Origin: Acidimicrobiia bacterium UBA5794
GTDB taxonomy: Bacteria > Actinomycetota > Acidimicrobiia > Spongiisociales > UBA5794
Reading direction: 5' to 3'
NCBI GenBank assembly: GCA_002418265.1
Contig: DIDS01000010.1
Span: 1-64,000 of the forward strand
DNA: 64,000 nt
Every line of letters starts with the position of its first letter. Within the stretch, counting starts at the first letter, position 1. The position numbers were made by a program, and so were the translations under genes. Positions 23,352 through 32,672 of this stretch are shown here, piece by piece. The notes below the pieces were generated by a model, which saw only the letters and a program-made list of their open reading frames with translations, made no database searches and was not told the origin of the DNA.

Positions 23352-24087
23352 GAGCATCGACCGACTACAACTGTTGCTGCTGATGGACGAGGGTGCCGTC
23401 GTCATCGACGTGCTCCCTGCATCCGAATACAATTCGGGTCACATCCCCGGGGCTCTCAACATCCCGCTTCGATCCCTGAGCCGAGCCACAACCCAGGCAC
23501 TCCAACGCGACAAACCAGTTGTCGTCTATTGCCACGACGGCTTGTGAGACATGTCTCCACGAGCTGCGTGCCAGCTCGAACGCTTCGGATTCACACAGGT
23601 CTACGACTACACGCTCGGCCTTGCTGACTGGAAGGCAGCCGGACGAGAGATCGAAGGGGAATCCTCCCCCACCCAACGTGTGTCTGACGCCACTCGTCCA
23701 GACGTTCCAACCGCTCAACCAGACGAGCTCGTTGGCGATGTATCTGACCGGGTGAGGGATGCTGGATGGGAAGAAGCCTTGGTCATCACCAATGACGGCA
23801 CTGTCATCGGGCGACTCCGCAACTCAGCATGGCAGCAGGACCAGGGTCTCCCTGTGTCACAGGTCATGGAACTGGGACCGACAACCGTGAGACCGAGTGG
23901 CCTGCTCGAACCCTTGGTGAAACGGATGAAGGAACGGGGAACCACCCTTGTCACTGTCACAAGCCCCCAAGGAACGCTCATCGGTGCACTTCGGCGGACT
24001 GAGGGCGAGCGAATCGTCAAAGGCGAAGCACCGGGGCAAGTGTGGATCGACTGCGAGGGGTGTCCGGGCCAGTTGAAGGCGCCGTGA
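23344..24087 (+). CDS. Rhodanese-CBS protein with in-frame TGA (predicted selenoprotein)
   Basis: GTG 23344 opens a rhodanese domain: AVVIDVLPASEYNSGHIPGALNIPL, then VVVYCHDGL. TGA 23545-23547 interrupts the frame, and DMSPRAACQLERFGFTQVYDY continues in the same frame. Relatives I remember read YCxDxxCDxSPRAA, so the TGA sits at a conserved Cys and is best read as selenocysteine (residue 68), five after Cys63. A 7-bp hairpin begins 12 nt later. The C-terminal half (about 125-240) resembles a CBS-domain pair (ALVITNDGTVIG, LVTVTSPQGTLIGALRRTE) and ends in DCEGCPG. Total 247 residues. Without Sec decoding the protein would stop at 67 residues and lose its fold. Confidence 0.8.
23560..23578 (+). 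promoter_or_regulatory. SECIS-like hairpin in the rhodanese gene
   Basis: CGAGCTG (23560-23566), loop CGTGC and CAGCTCG (23572-23578) form a perfect 7-bp stem starting 12 nt after the TGA. The apical loop starts 20 nt after it and includes GU. The geometry is the same as at 18768-18784. Confidence 0.6.
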
Positions 24088-24202
24088 TCCACCATTGGGC
24101 CACTCATATCGGGCATCAACTACGGTGGACTGATCATCCATGCTTCAGAGCCATTGAAACCTACCTCTTGCGACGTGTGCTCGACATGTAGCATTTCAAC
24201 GG

Positions 24203-26956
24203 ATGGCAGCAGAGCGACAACTGGTAGCGATTATGTTCACGGACATCGAGGGCTTCACCGCGCTCATGCAAGCCGATGAGGAACGTGCTCTTGCTACGAG
24301 AGCCAAGTACGTCGATGTGCTTACCCAACAGCATGAGGCATTCGGAGGCACCATCGTTCAGTACTTCGGTGATGGGTCGCTCAGCACCTTCCCCAACTCG
24401 ATCGACGCTATTTTGTGTGCCGTTGCGGCACAGCAAGCGTTTCGAACACCACTTGAGGTACCGGTCCGTATCGGGGTGCACATCGGCAACGTGATCGTCG
24501 AGTCAACTGGTGTCATCGGGGACGCCGTCAACATCGCCTCGCGCATCGAGTCATTCGGATTTCCTGGAGCCGTCATGATCAGCGACTCCGTTCAGGATCA
24601 GGTCAAGAACCAGTCAGCTTTCGATCTCATCGACCTCGGCGAATTCAAACTCAAGAACGTGGCGCGCCCATTCTCCATCTTTGCCGTCGACGCCGACGGG
24701 CTTGTTGTGCCAGCATCCTCAGCGCTTCACGGCAAGGGCGGACAGCTGGCTAGCCTCCCATCGAACCTTCCCGACCTCGCTTCAACCATGGTGGGACGCG
24801 AGCAAGACCTGGCCGCCCTCACTGATCTGGTAAAGACACATCGCGTCGTCACGATCACTGGACCCGGTGGAATTGGCAAGACCAGTACAGCTATCGCAGT
24901 GTGTCGGCTCCTACCAGAGTTTGTCGGCGGCACCTCCTACATCGCCATGGCTGACGTGAGCGATGTCGCTGAGTTCCTCCCAGCCATCGCTGTAGCTCTC
25001 GACGTGAAGGAGGTGGAGGACCGCAGTCTCGCCGATGGGATTACAGCGCTCATTGGTGATAAACAGGTTTTGCTCTGCGTGGACAACGTCGAGCAGGTGA
25101 TCGATGCGGCACCTCGGTTGGCAGGGCTGATCGCTGCATGCCCACATCTTCGAATGATCGTTACCAGTAGAGCGCCGCTTCGGATAAGAGCCGAATATGA
25201 GTACCGATTGGAGCCGCTGGCCATACCATCTCATCAGGGCTCCACTGACGTTGAGGCACTTCGGAAGTATCCAGCGATCGAGTTGTTCGTCGAACGCGCA
25301 CGGTCGGTCAATCCTGGTTTCACATTGACCTCCGAGAACGCGACGGCGGTGACCGAAGTGTGTAGGCGCATGGACGGTCTACCACTCGCCATAGAACTCG
25401 CCGCTGCCCGCATCCGAATCCTCACGCCTGAGGCTCTACTGGATCGTCTCGATCATGCTCTCGATGTGCTCACGGGTGGACGGCGCGATGTCCCGGACCG
25501 CCAGAAGACGTTGCGCGCTGCGATCGACTGGAGCTATTCATTGCTGCGCGACACCGAGAAACGGCTGCTGAGCCGCATGGCCGTGTTCGCAAGCGGCGCA
25601 ACCATCGGTGACATCGAAGCCGTGTGCTCAGATGACAAGGGCTTGGTCATCGATGACCTTGAGTCGCTGGTTGACAACGGTCTCGTCGCGGTGGCGGCCG
25701 ACCGCTTCTCATTGCTTCAGACAGTGAGGGAGTTCGCTACTGAGCGCCTCAGCACCTCAGGGGACCTCGGGAAAGTCACTGAACGTTTCGTCGACCACTA
25801 CACAGCCTTGGCAGGCAGAATCGGTGCAGGCGTCGAAGGCACGGAACAACTCGCGTGGATGGAGCGTGGCGAAGCCGAAGAATCCAACATCCATGCGGCC
25901 TTCGACCATCTGGCACGTAGGGCAAGCGCAGGAGACGCTGACGCCTGTGAGCGGGGCATGACGGCCAATGGCGATCTCTGGATGTACTGGCACATCCGCG
26001 GTAAGCACGTCAGCGCCCGAGACTACTCCATCCGGTTCATCGAAGCATCCGGGGAGCGCACGATAGGCCGCGCGAAAGCCCTCACCACAGCCGGTATCTC
26101 CTCCTTGACACTTGGGAGACGCGCGGAGGAGGCGATTGCACATTTGAACGAGGCATACGACATCGGTGAGGAATTTGGGGACGCCCATACGCAGAACGCC
26201 GCGGCCGTGAGTCTTGCTGTGGTGCACATGTTCACCGATGTGGATACATCAATGTCGCTCGTCAGGCGGAGCATCGCCCAGCTCCGGCAACTCGACTATC
26301 CGTTCCTCTTGTCACTAGCGCTCTCGTTCGACGGGGTGTTCCACGCGCTTGTCGGAAATGGCGAGGTGGCGACCCTTCGTCTTGAGGAAGCACTTGCGAT
26401 CCAGGAAGAGCGCGGAGATCAGGAGGGAGCTGGTATCTCGCTCGCTGGCCTTGCGATGCTTGCAAACGGACGCGGCGAGACCGATGCCGCTCTTGATCTG
26501 TATGAGCGGGCACTCAAGGCATACGGGATGGTCGGAGACCGCGCCGAAGAAGCAAGAGTCCTCGATGAACTGGCATGGACCTACCTGGCCCATGGCGACC
26601 CAGAAGCAGCACGCACGACCTTCTTTGAGTCTGCACAAGCCTACGAGGACGTCGGAAGCGTTCGTGGAGTCGGAATCTCGCTGATCGGGCTTGCGGCGGT
26701 GAAGACGGTCGACAACCGGCACCGCGATGCGATGATGATCGCCTTCGCCGCAGAGAGGTTTTCGGATGAGGAAGGCGTCGTCAATGTCTACTCAGAGGAC
26801 AATCCTGGACGTGAGTACCTCGACAGGGCCGCCGAGGCGTTGTCGCCCGACGACATCGAACAGGCCAGAACCGGCGGTCAAAGGCTGACCCTCAGGGAGG
26901 CCTTGCGGATGGGGCACCGGACACCCGTCGACGAGTTGCCCGGAGCATCAATCTGA
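24203..26956 (+). CDS. Class III nucleotide cyclase / AAA ATPase / TPR regulator
   Basis: 917 aa. The N-terminal cyclase domain (1-170) has both metal Asp (FTDIEGFT and YFGDGSLSTF) and the transition-state VNIASRIE motif. An NB-ARC/STAND-type ATPase follows with Walker A ITGPGGIGKTS (about residue 223) and VLLCVDNVEQV. After MDGLPLAIELAAAR the C-terminal third (about 550-870) is TPR-like, with repeated ALxxY/ARxxxxxA helices. There is no LuxR helix-turn-helix at the end. Such proteins are abundant in Acidimicrobiia and actinobacteria and probably couple ligand binding by the TPR/ATPase part to cAMP signalling. ATG follows a weak site; monocistronic. Confidence 0.9.
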   Translation: MAAERQLVAIMFTDIEGFTALMQADEERALATRAKYVDVLTQQHEAFGGTIVQYFGDGSLSTFPNSIDAILCAVAAQQAFRTPLEVPVRIGVHIGNVIVESTGVIGDAVNIASRIESFGFPGAVMISDSVQDQVKNQSAFDLIDLGEFKLKNVARPFSIFAVDADGLVVPASSALHGKGGQLASLPSNLPDLASTMVGREQDLAALTDLVKTHRVVTITGPGGIGKTSTAIAVCRLLPEFVGGTSYIAMADVSDVAEFLPAIAVALDVKEVEDRSLADGITALIGDKQVLLCVDNVEQVIDAAPRLAGLIAACPHLRMIVTSRAPLRIRAEYEYRLEPLAIPSHQGSTDVEALRKYPAIELFVERARSVNPGFTLTSENATAVTEVCRRMDGLPLAIELAAARIRILTPEALLDRLDHALDVLTGGRRDVPDRQKTLRAAIDWSYSLLRDTEKRLLSRMAVFASGATIGDIEAVCSDDKGLVIDDLESLVDNGLVAVAADRFSLLQTVREFATERLSTSGDLGKVTERFVDHYTALAGRIGAGVEGTEQLAWMERGEAEESNIHAAFDHLARRASAGDADACERGMTANGDLWMYWHIRGKHVSARDYSIRFIEASGERTIGRAKALTTAGISSLTLGRRAEEAIAHLNEAYDIGEEFGDAHTQNAAAVSLAVVHMFTDVDTSMSLVRRSIAQLRQLDYPFLLSLALSFDGVFHALVGNGEVATLRLEEALAIQEERGDQEGAGISLAGLAMLANGRGETDAALDLYERALKAYGMVGDRAEEARVLDELAWTYLAHGDPEAARTTFFESAQAYEDVGSVRGVGISLIGLAAVKTVDNRHRDAMMIAFAAERFSDEEGVVNVYSEDNPGREYLDRAAEALSPDDIEQARTGGQRLTLREALRMGHRTPVDELPGASI

Positions 26957-26963
26957 TCGCAGG

Positions 26964-28361
26964 TCAGGCTCGTCGGGTTGCCAGGGAGATACGCCACAGG
27001 TACAGGGCGAGGCCTCCGGTGACCACGATCACCGACACGAGACCGATACCGGTGATGAAGAGCACGATCACGGAAACGGCGAATCCCGCGATTCGCAAGG
27101 CATCATGACGGGGGGCGATCCAGTGGTCGATGCTGCTACCGACCGGTTCTGATGCGCTCCCGCTCTTGAGGCGGTCAGAGAGATCGGTGACCCACGCCGG
27201 TCGTCCGACAAAGTACGCGACGATGGCAACAATCAGCGCAATAGCGATGACGATGACCGCCACGGTTCGCAAACTTGCGACCACTTCGACAAGAAGCGAT
27301 TTTGCAGCAGCTCGCCCGTTGGGGTTCGAAATGTCCTCCACAATGGCTGATTCGAGACGACGGGTCGCAGCGACACCGATCACCAAACCGGCGGCAATCC
27401 CGAGCGTCAGCTGGATGACGGTCCGCCGTCGGGTTGGTGAGATGGCGATGGTGGTTGCGACCAGAATGATGCTGAGCAGCACGAGAGCCCACACGAATCG
27501 ATCGAGACGATTCGCGGTGTTTTGCGCCCCCTCCAAGCGCTGCTCGCTGAGAAGGGTGATCTGACCGAAGTCCTCGGGGAGTTGCGCGTTGACGGCTTCT
27601 ACGAGTTGCTGTCTGCCCTCGTCGACGCTGTCCGAGATGACGTCCGGTAGGGTGACGTCGGGGAGGAAATCCCTGAACTCATCTATGACGCGGCGCAAGG
27701 CTTCGGTGATCGTGGGCATCAGGTTGAGGCGAACTTCGCCATTGTCGATGTAAACGTTTGGAAGCTCCGCAAGGTTGTTTCGCACCAGCGCGACTGCTCC
27801 CATGTGGGCCTGCTCCACGATGTTGATGAAGCGCGCTTGAAACTCGTCCGAGGTGATGAACTCATCAACGATCTCGGCGATGCGTGTCTCCAATCCCGCT
27901 GAAATCGGAGCTGCCAGGACGGCAAGGGAAGGTCGATCGACGTGTTCGAGCACCACTTGACCCTGACCGCTGATCCCAAACGCCTCAATCAGAGTCTCGG
28001 ACAGGTACTCGTCGACACCGGCCAGCGTTGCGGCGATCCGTGTCTCCAGAGCGAGGGCCACGATGATCTCATCTGAGACCCGTTCACTCATTGCAGCGTA
28101 AAGGGCTGGATCATCAAGGGCCGGCTGCACCGTTTCCATGAATCGGTCAGTATCGAAGATCGTCTCGTGTGCCCAAACCGCAACCGTCGTCGCGACGACG
28201 GACAGGGTGGTCAAAATCACCAGTATGACTGACACCCATCGTCGCCAGCGCATCCGCAGAGCGAGGCGCGAACGAAGCGTCTCGTTTTCGCCGCGCAGTC
28301 GCGCCAACTCAACGTCGGAAACGGACGACCCATCATCGTCAACGCCGTTCGAACTGACCAT
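26964..28361 (-). CDS. Membrane protein with N-terminal coiled coil
   Basis: 465 aa. A short cytoplasmic coiled coil (VSDVELARLRGENETLRSRLAL) leads to a first membrane helix (about 42-65). A roughly 240-residue outer domain contains FDTDRFMETVQPALDDPALYAAMS, a pattern common to actinobacterial membrane proteins whose outer domain lies between distant helices. Four more helices follow in the C-terminal half (about 285-465). ATG 28361 is preferred; the upstream ATG (28379) lacks a better site. No named function. It converges with the cyclase gene 7 bp away. Confidence 0.75.
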   Translation of the reverse strand: MVSSNGVDDDGSSVSDVELARLRGENETLRSRLALRMRWRRWVSVILVILTTLSVVATTVAVWAHETIFDTDRFMETVQPALDDPALYAAMSERVSDEIIVALALETRIAATLAGVDEYLSETLIEAFGISGQGQVVLEHVDRPSLAVLAAPISAGLETRIAEIVDEFITSDEFQARFINIVEQAHMGAVALVRNNLAELPNVYIDNGEVRLNLMPTITEALRRVIDEFRDFLPDVTLPDVISDSVDEGRQQLVEAVNAQLPEDFGQITLLSEQRLEGAQNTANRLDRFVWALVLLSIILVATTIAISPTRRRTVIQLTLGIAAGLVIGVAATRRLESAIVEDISNPNGRAAAKSLLVEVVASLRTVAVIVIAIALIVAIVAYFVGRPAWVTDLSDRLKSGSASEPVGSSIDHWIAPRHDALRIAGFAVSVIVLFITGIGLVSVIVVTGGLALYLWRISLATRRA

Positions 28362-28518
28362 CCGAGGGCTCCTTTGCACTCTGGCGACGAGGCGCTACGC
28401 GCCGGATGCTACTTCGTGATATCGACAGGGACAGTATCTCAGATGATTCAAAATCGAACCTGTGGATTGCGCGGGATTACTTCGAGACGATGTGCAGCGG
28501 CCCGCACCGTCGGTGTCG

Positions 28519-29121
28519 TCACTCGAAGCCGATCCAGCCCGTGATGGTGTCAACAATCCGTTCAAACACACCGTCGGATGTGGGCGGATCCTGTGCGAGA
28601 GACCACCCGAGGGCAATCATGAACACACCGATCACAACAAGGATGATCCCGACCAGGATGCCGGGGATTCGCTGCAACCAAACGGTGTCCCCGTCTTCGA
28701 ACGTCCATTTGGAAACCGCAGTCCCCACACCCATGAGAATGAATCCCAATCCCAGCACCACCAGCACAAATCCGGGTCGTTCCACAATCTGGTCCCAGAG
28801 CTCATCGCCCTTTCCGAGTATCGAAGCGATGCCGGCGATCGTGAGTCCCGCCCCCACCGCGACGAATCCGACACCAAAGATCACAGCAGATGGTCCATGA
28901 TGGATCATCCGAGCACCATCGGTTCCCGAGCGGCTGGTGAGATGTTGTCGAGTTCGGATACTGTCCAAACCAGCGACCATGGCGGCCGCGCCGAACGCAA
29001 TGACGGCTCCGGCAAGGAAGACGCCTCCGATCGCGAGGCCAACAGCGGCAAGTATGGCGCCAAGTGCAAGGAGCGCTATGGCGATCTTCATGGTCGTACT
29101 GAATCCGGCCCACCCTGTCAT
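28519..29121 (-). CDS. Multi-pass membrane protein of unknown function
   Basis: 200 aa with five hydrophobic segments (for example IAIALLALGAILAAVGLAIG and GFVLVVLGLGFILMGVG), rich in Gly and Ile, and a short C-terminal amphipathic end (DGVFERIVDTITGWIGF). No family recognised. It lies upstream of the 26964-28361 membrane gene on the same strand (157 bp between) and divergent from the hydrolase. Confidence 0.7.
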   Translation of the reverse strand: MTGWAGFSTTMKIAIALLALGAILAAVGLAIGGVFLAGAVIAFGAAAMVAGLDSIRTRQHLTSRSGTDGARMIHHGPSAVIFGVGFVAVGAGLTIAGIASILGKGDELWDQIVERPGFVLVVLGLGFILMGVGTAVSKWTFEDGDTVWLQRIPGILVGIILVVIGVFMIALGWSLAQDPPTSDGVFERIVDTITGWIGFE

Positions 29122-29217
29122 GGCGTGATCCTAACCATTCCGGCTCAAGCGGGACGTTGTCTGCTGGACCAAAGAGCACCTCGCGCGTTAGCGTGGCGGT
29201 GACGACGGTGGGAGCCG

Positions 29218-30081
29218 ATGCGACACATCGAAACAAACGGTGTCACGCTTGCGATCGATGACAGGGGTGACGGCTATCCGATCGTGCTCATCCACGGATT
29301 CCCCGAGCTTGCCTACTCATGGCGCCATATCGTGCCTGTGCTGGCGGATGCTGGCTACCGCGCGATCTCATACGACCGGAGAGGAATCGGACAGTCCGAC
29401 GCGCCTGATGCGATCGATGCGTACTCGCTTGCCCACCAGGTCGATGATGTCATTGGGATTCTCGATCGACTCGGGATTGAGCAAGCTGCTCTCATCGGTC
29501 ATGACTGGGGGAGCATCATCGCCTACGCCACCGCGCTGCGTCACCCCGACAGAATCTCGCACGTGGTCAGCCTCAATGTCCCGTATCGAGGTCATCCGCC
29601 AGGATTTCCCCCGATCAACGTGCTCCGGGACAAGTTTGCTGATCGCTACGGTTACGTGCTCACGTTTCTTGAGCCCGGCTCGGCAGAGGCACGGTTCGAG
29701 GCGGACCCGGACGAGTGGCTTCGCCGGATGATCAGCGGGGTGGCTGGACGTGACGATTTCCTCACCGATGCGGAGTTTGGGTTCTATCGCGACGCGTTCG
29801 TGGCATCCGGTATGGCCGGTCAATTGAACGTGTACCGAAACATTGACCGCAACCAAATCGACTTTGCGGACCTTGTGGGAGCTCCCCTCACGCAACCAAC
29901 GCTCATGGTGACGACCGATCTCGATCCGGTTCTCCCTGCTTCTGGTGCAGCGCGCATGTCTGAGTTCGTTCCCGATCTCGAGATCGCCCATATCGAGAAC
30001 TGTGGGCATTGGACGTCACAGGAACGCCCGGAGCAGACCAATGCCATTCTTCTTGACTGGCTCGGTCGACGGATCCCGTAG
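29218..30081 (+). CDS. Alpha/beta hydrolase, epoxide-hydrolase type
   Basis: 287 aa. HGFPELAYSWRH carries the oxyanion HGxP motif, GHDWGSIIA the nucleophilic Asp, and a catalytic His lies in NCGHWTSQERPE. The Asp nucleophile and the HGFPE motif are those of epoxide hydrolases and haloalkane dehalogenases. A lid region (about 130-210) contains the LNVYRNIDRN motif. It hydrolyses an epoxide or related electrophile, probably for detoxification; substrate unknown. The upstream site GGGAGCCG is 3-8 bases before the ATG. Confidence 0.88.
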   Translation: MRHIETNGVTLAIDDRGDGYPIVLIHGFPELAYSWRHIVPVLADAGYRAISYDRRGIGQSDAPDAIDAYSLAHQVDDVIGILDRLGIEQAALIGHDWGSIIAYATALRHPDRISHVVSLNVPYRGHPPGFPPINVLRDKFADRYGYVLTFLEPGSAEARFEADPDEWLRRMISGVAGRDDFLTDAEFGFYRDAFVASGMAGQLNVYRNIDRNQIDFADLVGAPLTQPTLMVTTDLDPVLPASGAARMSEFVPDLEIAHIENCGHWTSQERPEQTNAILLDWLGRRIP

Positions 30082-30102
30082 CCGGACTGATACGCTGACG
30101 CC

Positions 30103-31125
30103 ATGGAAGACGTACGTATAGGACTGTTCATCGATTACGAGAACCTCGCCATTGGTGCACGCGAAGATCTCAACATCGATTTTGATTTTGGCCCGATCGC
30201 TGAAGCACTCGCCGAACGCGGTCGGGTTGTTGTCCGGCGGGCCTACGCCGATTGGTCACGGTTCGAGACAGACCGCCAGATGCTCACAAAGAATCATGTC
30301 GAGTTGATCGAGATACCACAGCGCAAGGGCATGGTCCGCAAGAATGCTGCAGACATCAAGATGGCTGTGGATGCCATCGAGCTCGCGTTTGAGCGTGACT
30401 ACATCACCACGTTTGTCATCTGTACCGGTGATTCTGATTTCAGCCCGCTTGTTCAAAAGCTGCGAGAGCTCAACAAGTCGGTGATCGGTGTGGGTCTGAA
30501 GGCTTCAACCTCAAAGCTCCTCCCACCAGCATGTGATGAGTTCCTGTTCTACGAGAATCTCGATGGTGTTGATCTTCCCCAGGCGAGGGTGATTCGGCGT
30601 GGTACCGACGAGCCCGCACATCCATCGACCGACCTGGCCTCCCTCGATACCCTTGTTTCGCGGACCCTGTCGGGATTGTTGCGCACCGAAGGGAACGTCG
30701 TTCGGTCTTCGCATCTCAAGCGGGCGTTGCTTCGCAAAGACTCGACCTTTGCCGAGGGCGATTATGGCTTCCGGTCGTTTGGTGAGCTGATTCGTAACCT
30801 TGCCGAACGTGGAGTTGTCGAGATCGACACGTCTGTTCACGACGGGGATCCAACGGTGACATTCCCCGCAACCGGGCGGGGTGAGGACAAGGCATTCGCA
30901 TTGCTCGCCGACACGGTCAACGCTCTTGCGAGCGGCGAACCGGTCCCACTGTCGGGGTTGAAGGACGAGATGCGAAAGGTCGACGACTCGTTCTCAGAGA
31001 AGACATATGGGTACTCGGGCTTTCTCCAGTTCGTCAGAGCAGCCAAGGCCCAAGGTGTGGTTGCCCTTGACTACGACGCTGAATCGGGCGCCTACGCAGT
31101 GTCCGTTGTTGGGGATCGTTCCTAA
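30103..31125 (+). CDS. NYN-domain ribonuclease with two OST-HTH/LOTUS domains
   Basis: 340 aa. The NYN (PIN-like) nuclease domain occupies about 1-150, with acidic active-site residues in LFIDYENLAIG, KNAADIKMAVDAIE and VICTGDSDFSPLV. Two OST-HTH/LOTUS-like modules follow (about 180-255 and 262-335), recognisable by DYGFRSFGELIRNLAERGVVE and TYGYSGFLQFVRAAKAQGVV. Family members act on RNA, and LOTUS domains bind RNA or protein partners. It starts 21 bp after the hydrolase and may be co-transcribed. Complete, with all acidic residues present. Confidence 0.9.
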   Translation: MEDVRIGLFIDYENLAIGAREDLNIDFDFGPIAEALAERGRVVVRRAYADWSRFETDRQMLTKNHVELIEIPQRKGMVRKNAADIKMAVDAIELAFERDYITTFVICTGDSDFSPLVQKLRELNKSVIGVGLKASTSKLLPPACDEFLFYENLDGVDLPQARVIRRGTDEPAHPSTDLASLDTLVSRTLSGLLRTEGNVVRSSHLKRALLRKDSTFAEGDYGFRSFGELIRNLAERGVVEIDTSVHDGDPTVTFPATGRGEDKAFALLADTVNALASGEPVPLSGLKDEMRKVDDSFSEKTYGYSGFLQFVRAAKAQGVVALDYDAESGAYAVSVVGDRS

Positions 31126-31184
31126 AGCAGTGGCGCGGCCGTCCAAAGTGAATTACAATGTTGTTATTCACGGTGGAGGTGGAC

Positions 31185-31568
31185 ATGGCAGTTGCCGTAC
31201 AAGAACCGATTACCAGCGTCGATTTCGTGACCGAAGCGGTGCTCGACGTCTATCGCGCAAAGGTCGAAGACGCGACCGAAATGGCTCTTGCCGAGTTCAT
31301 CGATGCGCCTCGTTCGGTTGGCGCGGTTCGAGCGGTGGTCATTCCTCGCGAGCGGATTGTCGAGATCGTGCTCGACGATGAGTCGTTACCCGAAACCCTC
31401 ACGGACGTAGCGTGGGTCCTCAATGATCGTGCATGGAGGCTCAATGTGCTTGTCGGCCTCGGTCGTCTCGGTGAGGCCCATACCGCGTTGCGCGGTGCCC
31501 CGCTGACGCTCCAGGGTTGGTGGTACGAGGCCGACGCGGTCCATTTCACTGGATACGAGTTGCCGTAG
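31185..31568 (+). CDS. Conserved hypothetical protein
   Basis: 127 aa, MAVAVQEPITSVDFVTEAVL and so on, with a Trp-rich end (LQGWWYEADAVHFTGYELP). ATG 31185 is chosen for the GGAGGTGG before it; the upstream in-frame start at 31158 has none. No domain recognised; predicted soluble and acidic. It lies between the NYN RNase and the HAD protein. Confidence 0.6.
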   Translation: MAVAVQEPITSVDFVTEAVLDVYRAKVEDATEMALAEFIDAPRSVGAVRAVVIPRERIVEIVLDDESLPETLTDVAWVLNDRAWRLNVLVGLGRLGEAHTALRGAPLTLQGWWYEADAVHFTGYELP

Positions 31569-31615
31569 GGCCCGGTTCCTTCGCCTCGGATTCGTTAGAG
31601 CGATAGGCTCAAAGG

Positions 31616-32563
31616 ATGCCAGCCCCGCTGTACACCCAGACGGTGATCGTCTTCATATGGGACTTTGATCGAACATTGATTCCATCGAACATGCAGGATC
31701 CGATCTTTGTCGAATACGGTGTCGATCCTGACGTCTTCTGGGCAGAGGTTGACGGACTTGTCGATCACTACGCACGCAGCGGCATCATCGTTCAGAAGGA
31801 CCTTGGCTATGTGACGCATCTCCTCACGTATGTTCGTGAGGGCATTTTCGATGATCTGACGAATGACAAGCTGTTTGAGCTCGGTGGTCGGCTCGAACCC
31901 GTGCCGGGAATGCCGGATTTCATGACAGCGGCGCGTGATCGGATTGCCGAGATCCCAGAGTTCGTGGATCAAGGGATCACAGTTGAGCATTACATCGTGT
32001 CGACCGGGCTGCGCAAGATGATCGAGGGTTCAGTCTTTGGGGACAAGGTCGATGGGATATGGGCCACGACGTTCATCGAGGAACCGGCGCTACCGGGTTA
32101 TCTCGATCGGCTTCCGGCACCTGCTGCCCCGGCACCGATCTCCCAGATCGGGTACACGATCGACAACACCTCCAAGACGAGAGCTGTGTTTGAGATCAAC
32201 AAGGGCATCAACCGGAACCCTCACATCGATGTCAATGCCCGAATGTCTGGGGATCAACGGCGGGTGCCGATGAAGAACATGATCTACATTGCTGACGGAC
32301 CATCAGATGTGCCGGTGTTTTCGATTCTGAACACCGCGGGTGGAAGAACCCTCGGCGTGTACACCCTCGAGCCGCGGGACAACCATGCAAAGGTCAAGAG
32401 CTTGCAGGAGCAGGGCAGGATCCAAGGTATGGCCGAAGCCGATTATCGCCCCGGCAAGCCCGCCTATCTCTGGTTGATGGACACGCTCGAACAGATCGGC
32501 TACGAAATGGTCGAAGCCCGCCAACAGGCCTACTCCCAAATCCCAAACCCTCCGGGCCACTAG
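31616..32563 (+). CDS. HAD-family hydrolase
   Basis: 315 aa. HAD motif I is FIWDFDRTLIP (nucleophile and acid/base Asp), a Ser/Thr motif II is in YIVSTGLRKM, and the late acidic motif is YIADGPSDVPVFS. A helical cap lies between about 45 and 110. The C-terminus ends in NPPGH. It is a phosphatase of unknown substrate, probably cytoplasmic. ATG 31616 begins immediately before the core fold, although FIWDFDRT is preceded by ten unusual residues. Confidence 0.82.
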   Translation: MPAPLYTQTVIVFIWDFDRTLIPSNMQDPIFVEYGVDPDVFWAEVDGLVDHYARSGIIVQKDLGYVTHLLTYVREGIFDDLTNDKLFELGGRLEPVPGMPDFMTAARDRIAEIPEFVDQGITVEHYIVSTGLRKMIEGSVFGDKVDGIWATTFIEEPALPGYLDRLPAPAAPAPISQIGYTIDNTSKTRAVFEINKGINRNPHIDVNARMSGDQRRVPMKNMIYIADGPSDVPVFSILNTAGGRTLGVYTLEPRDNHAKVKSLQEQGRIQGMAEADYRPGKPAYLWLMDTLEQIGYEMVEARQQAYSQIPNPPGH

Positions 32564-32580
32564 CCCACACCGAGATCGTT

Positions 32581-32632
32581 CGTACCCAGGGTTCCAGTCT
32601 GGATCGGCGACACCGTGGAGCCCACTGAACGG
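32581..32632 (-). repeat. Dispersed intergenic repeat, copy A
   Basis: Minus-strand copy of the family with left end CCGTTCAGTGGGCTCC and right end AACCCTGGGTACG. The centre differs from other copies. It lies between the HAD and AbiEi-DUF559 genes. Confidence 0.7.
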
Positions 32633-32672
32633 AACTATCGAAATCGGCCGGAGCTGATGGCATTCTGTCTGT

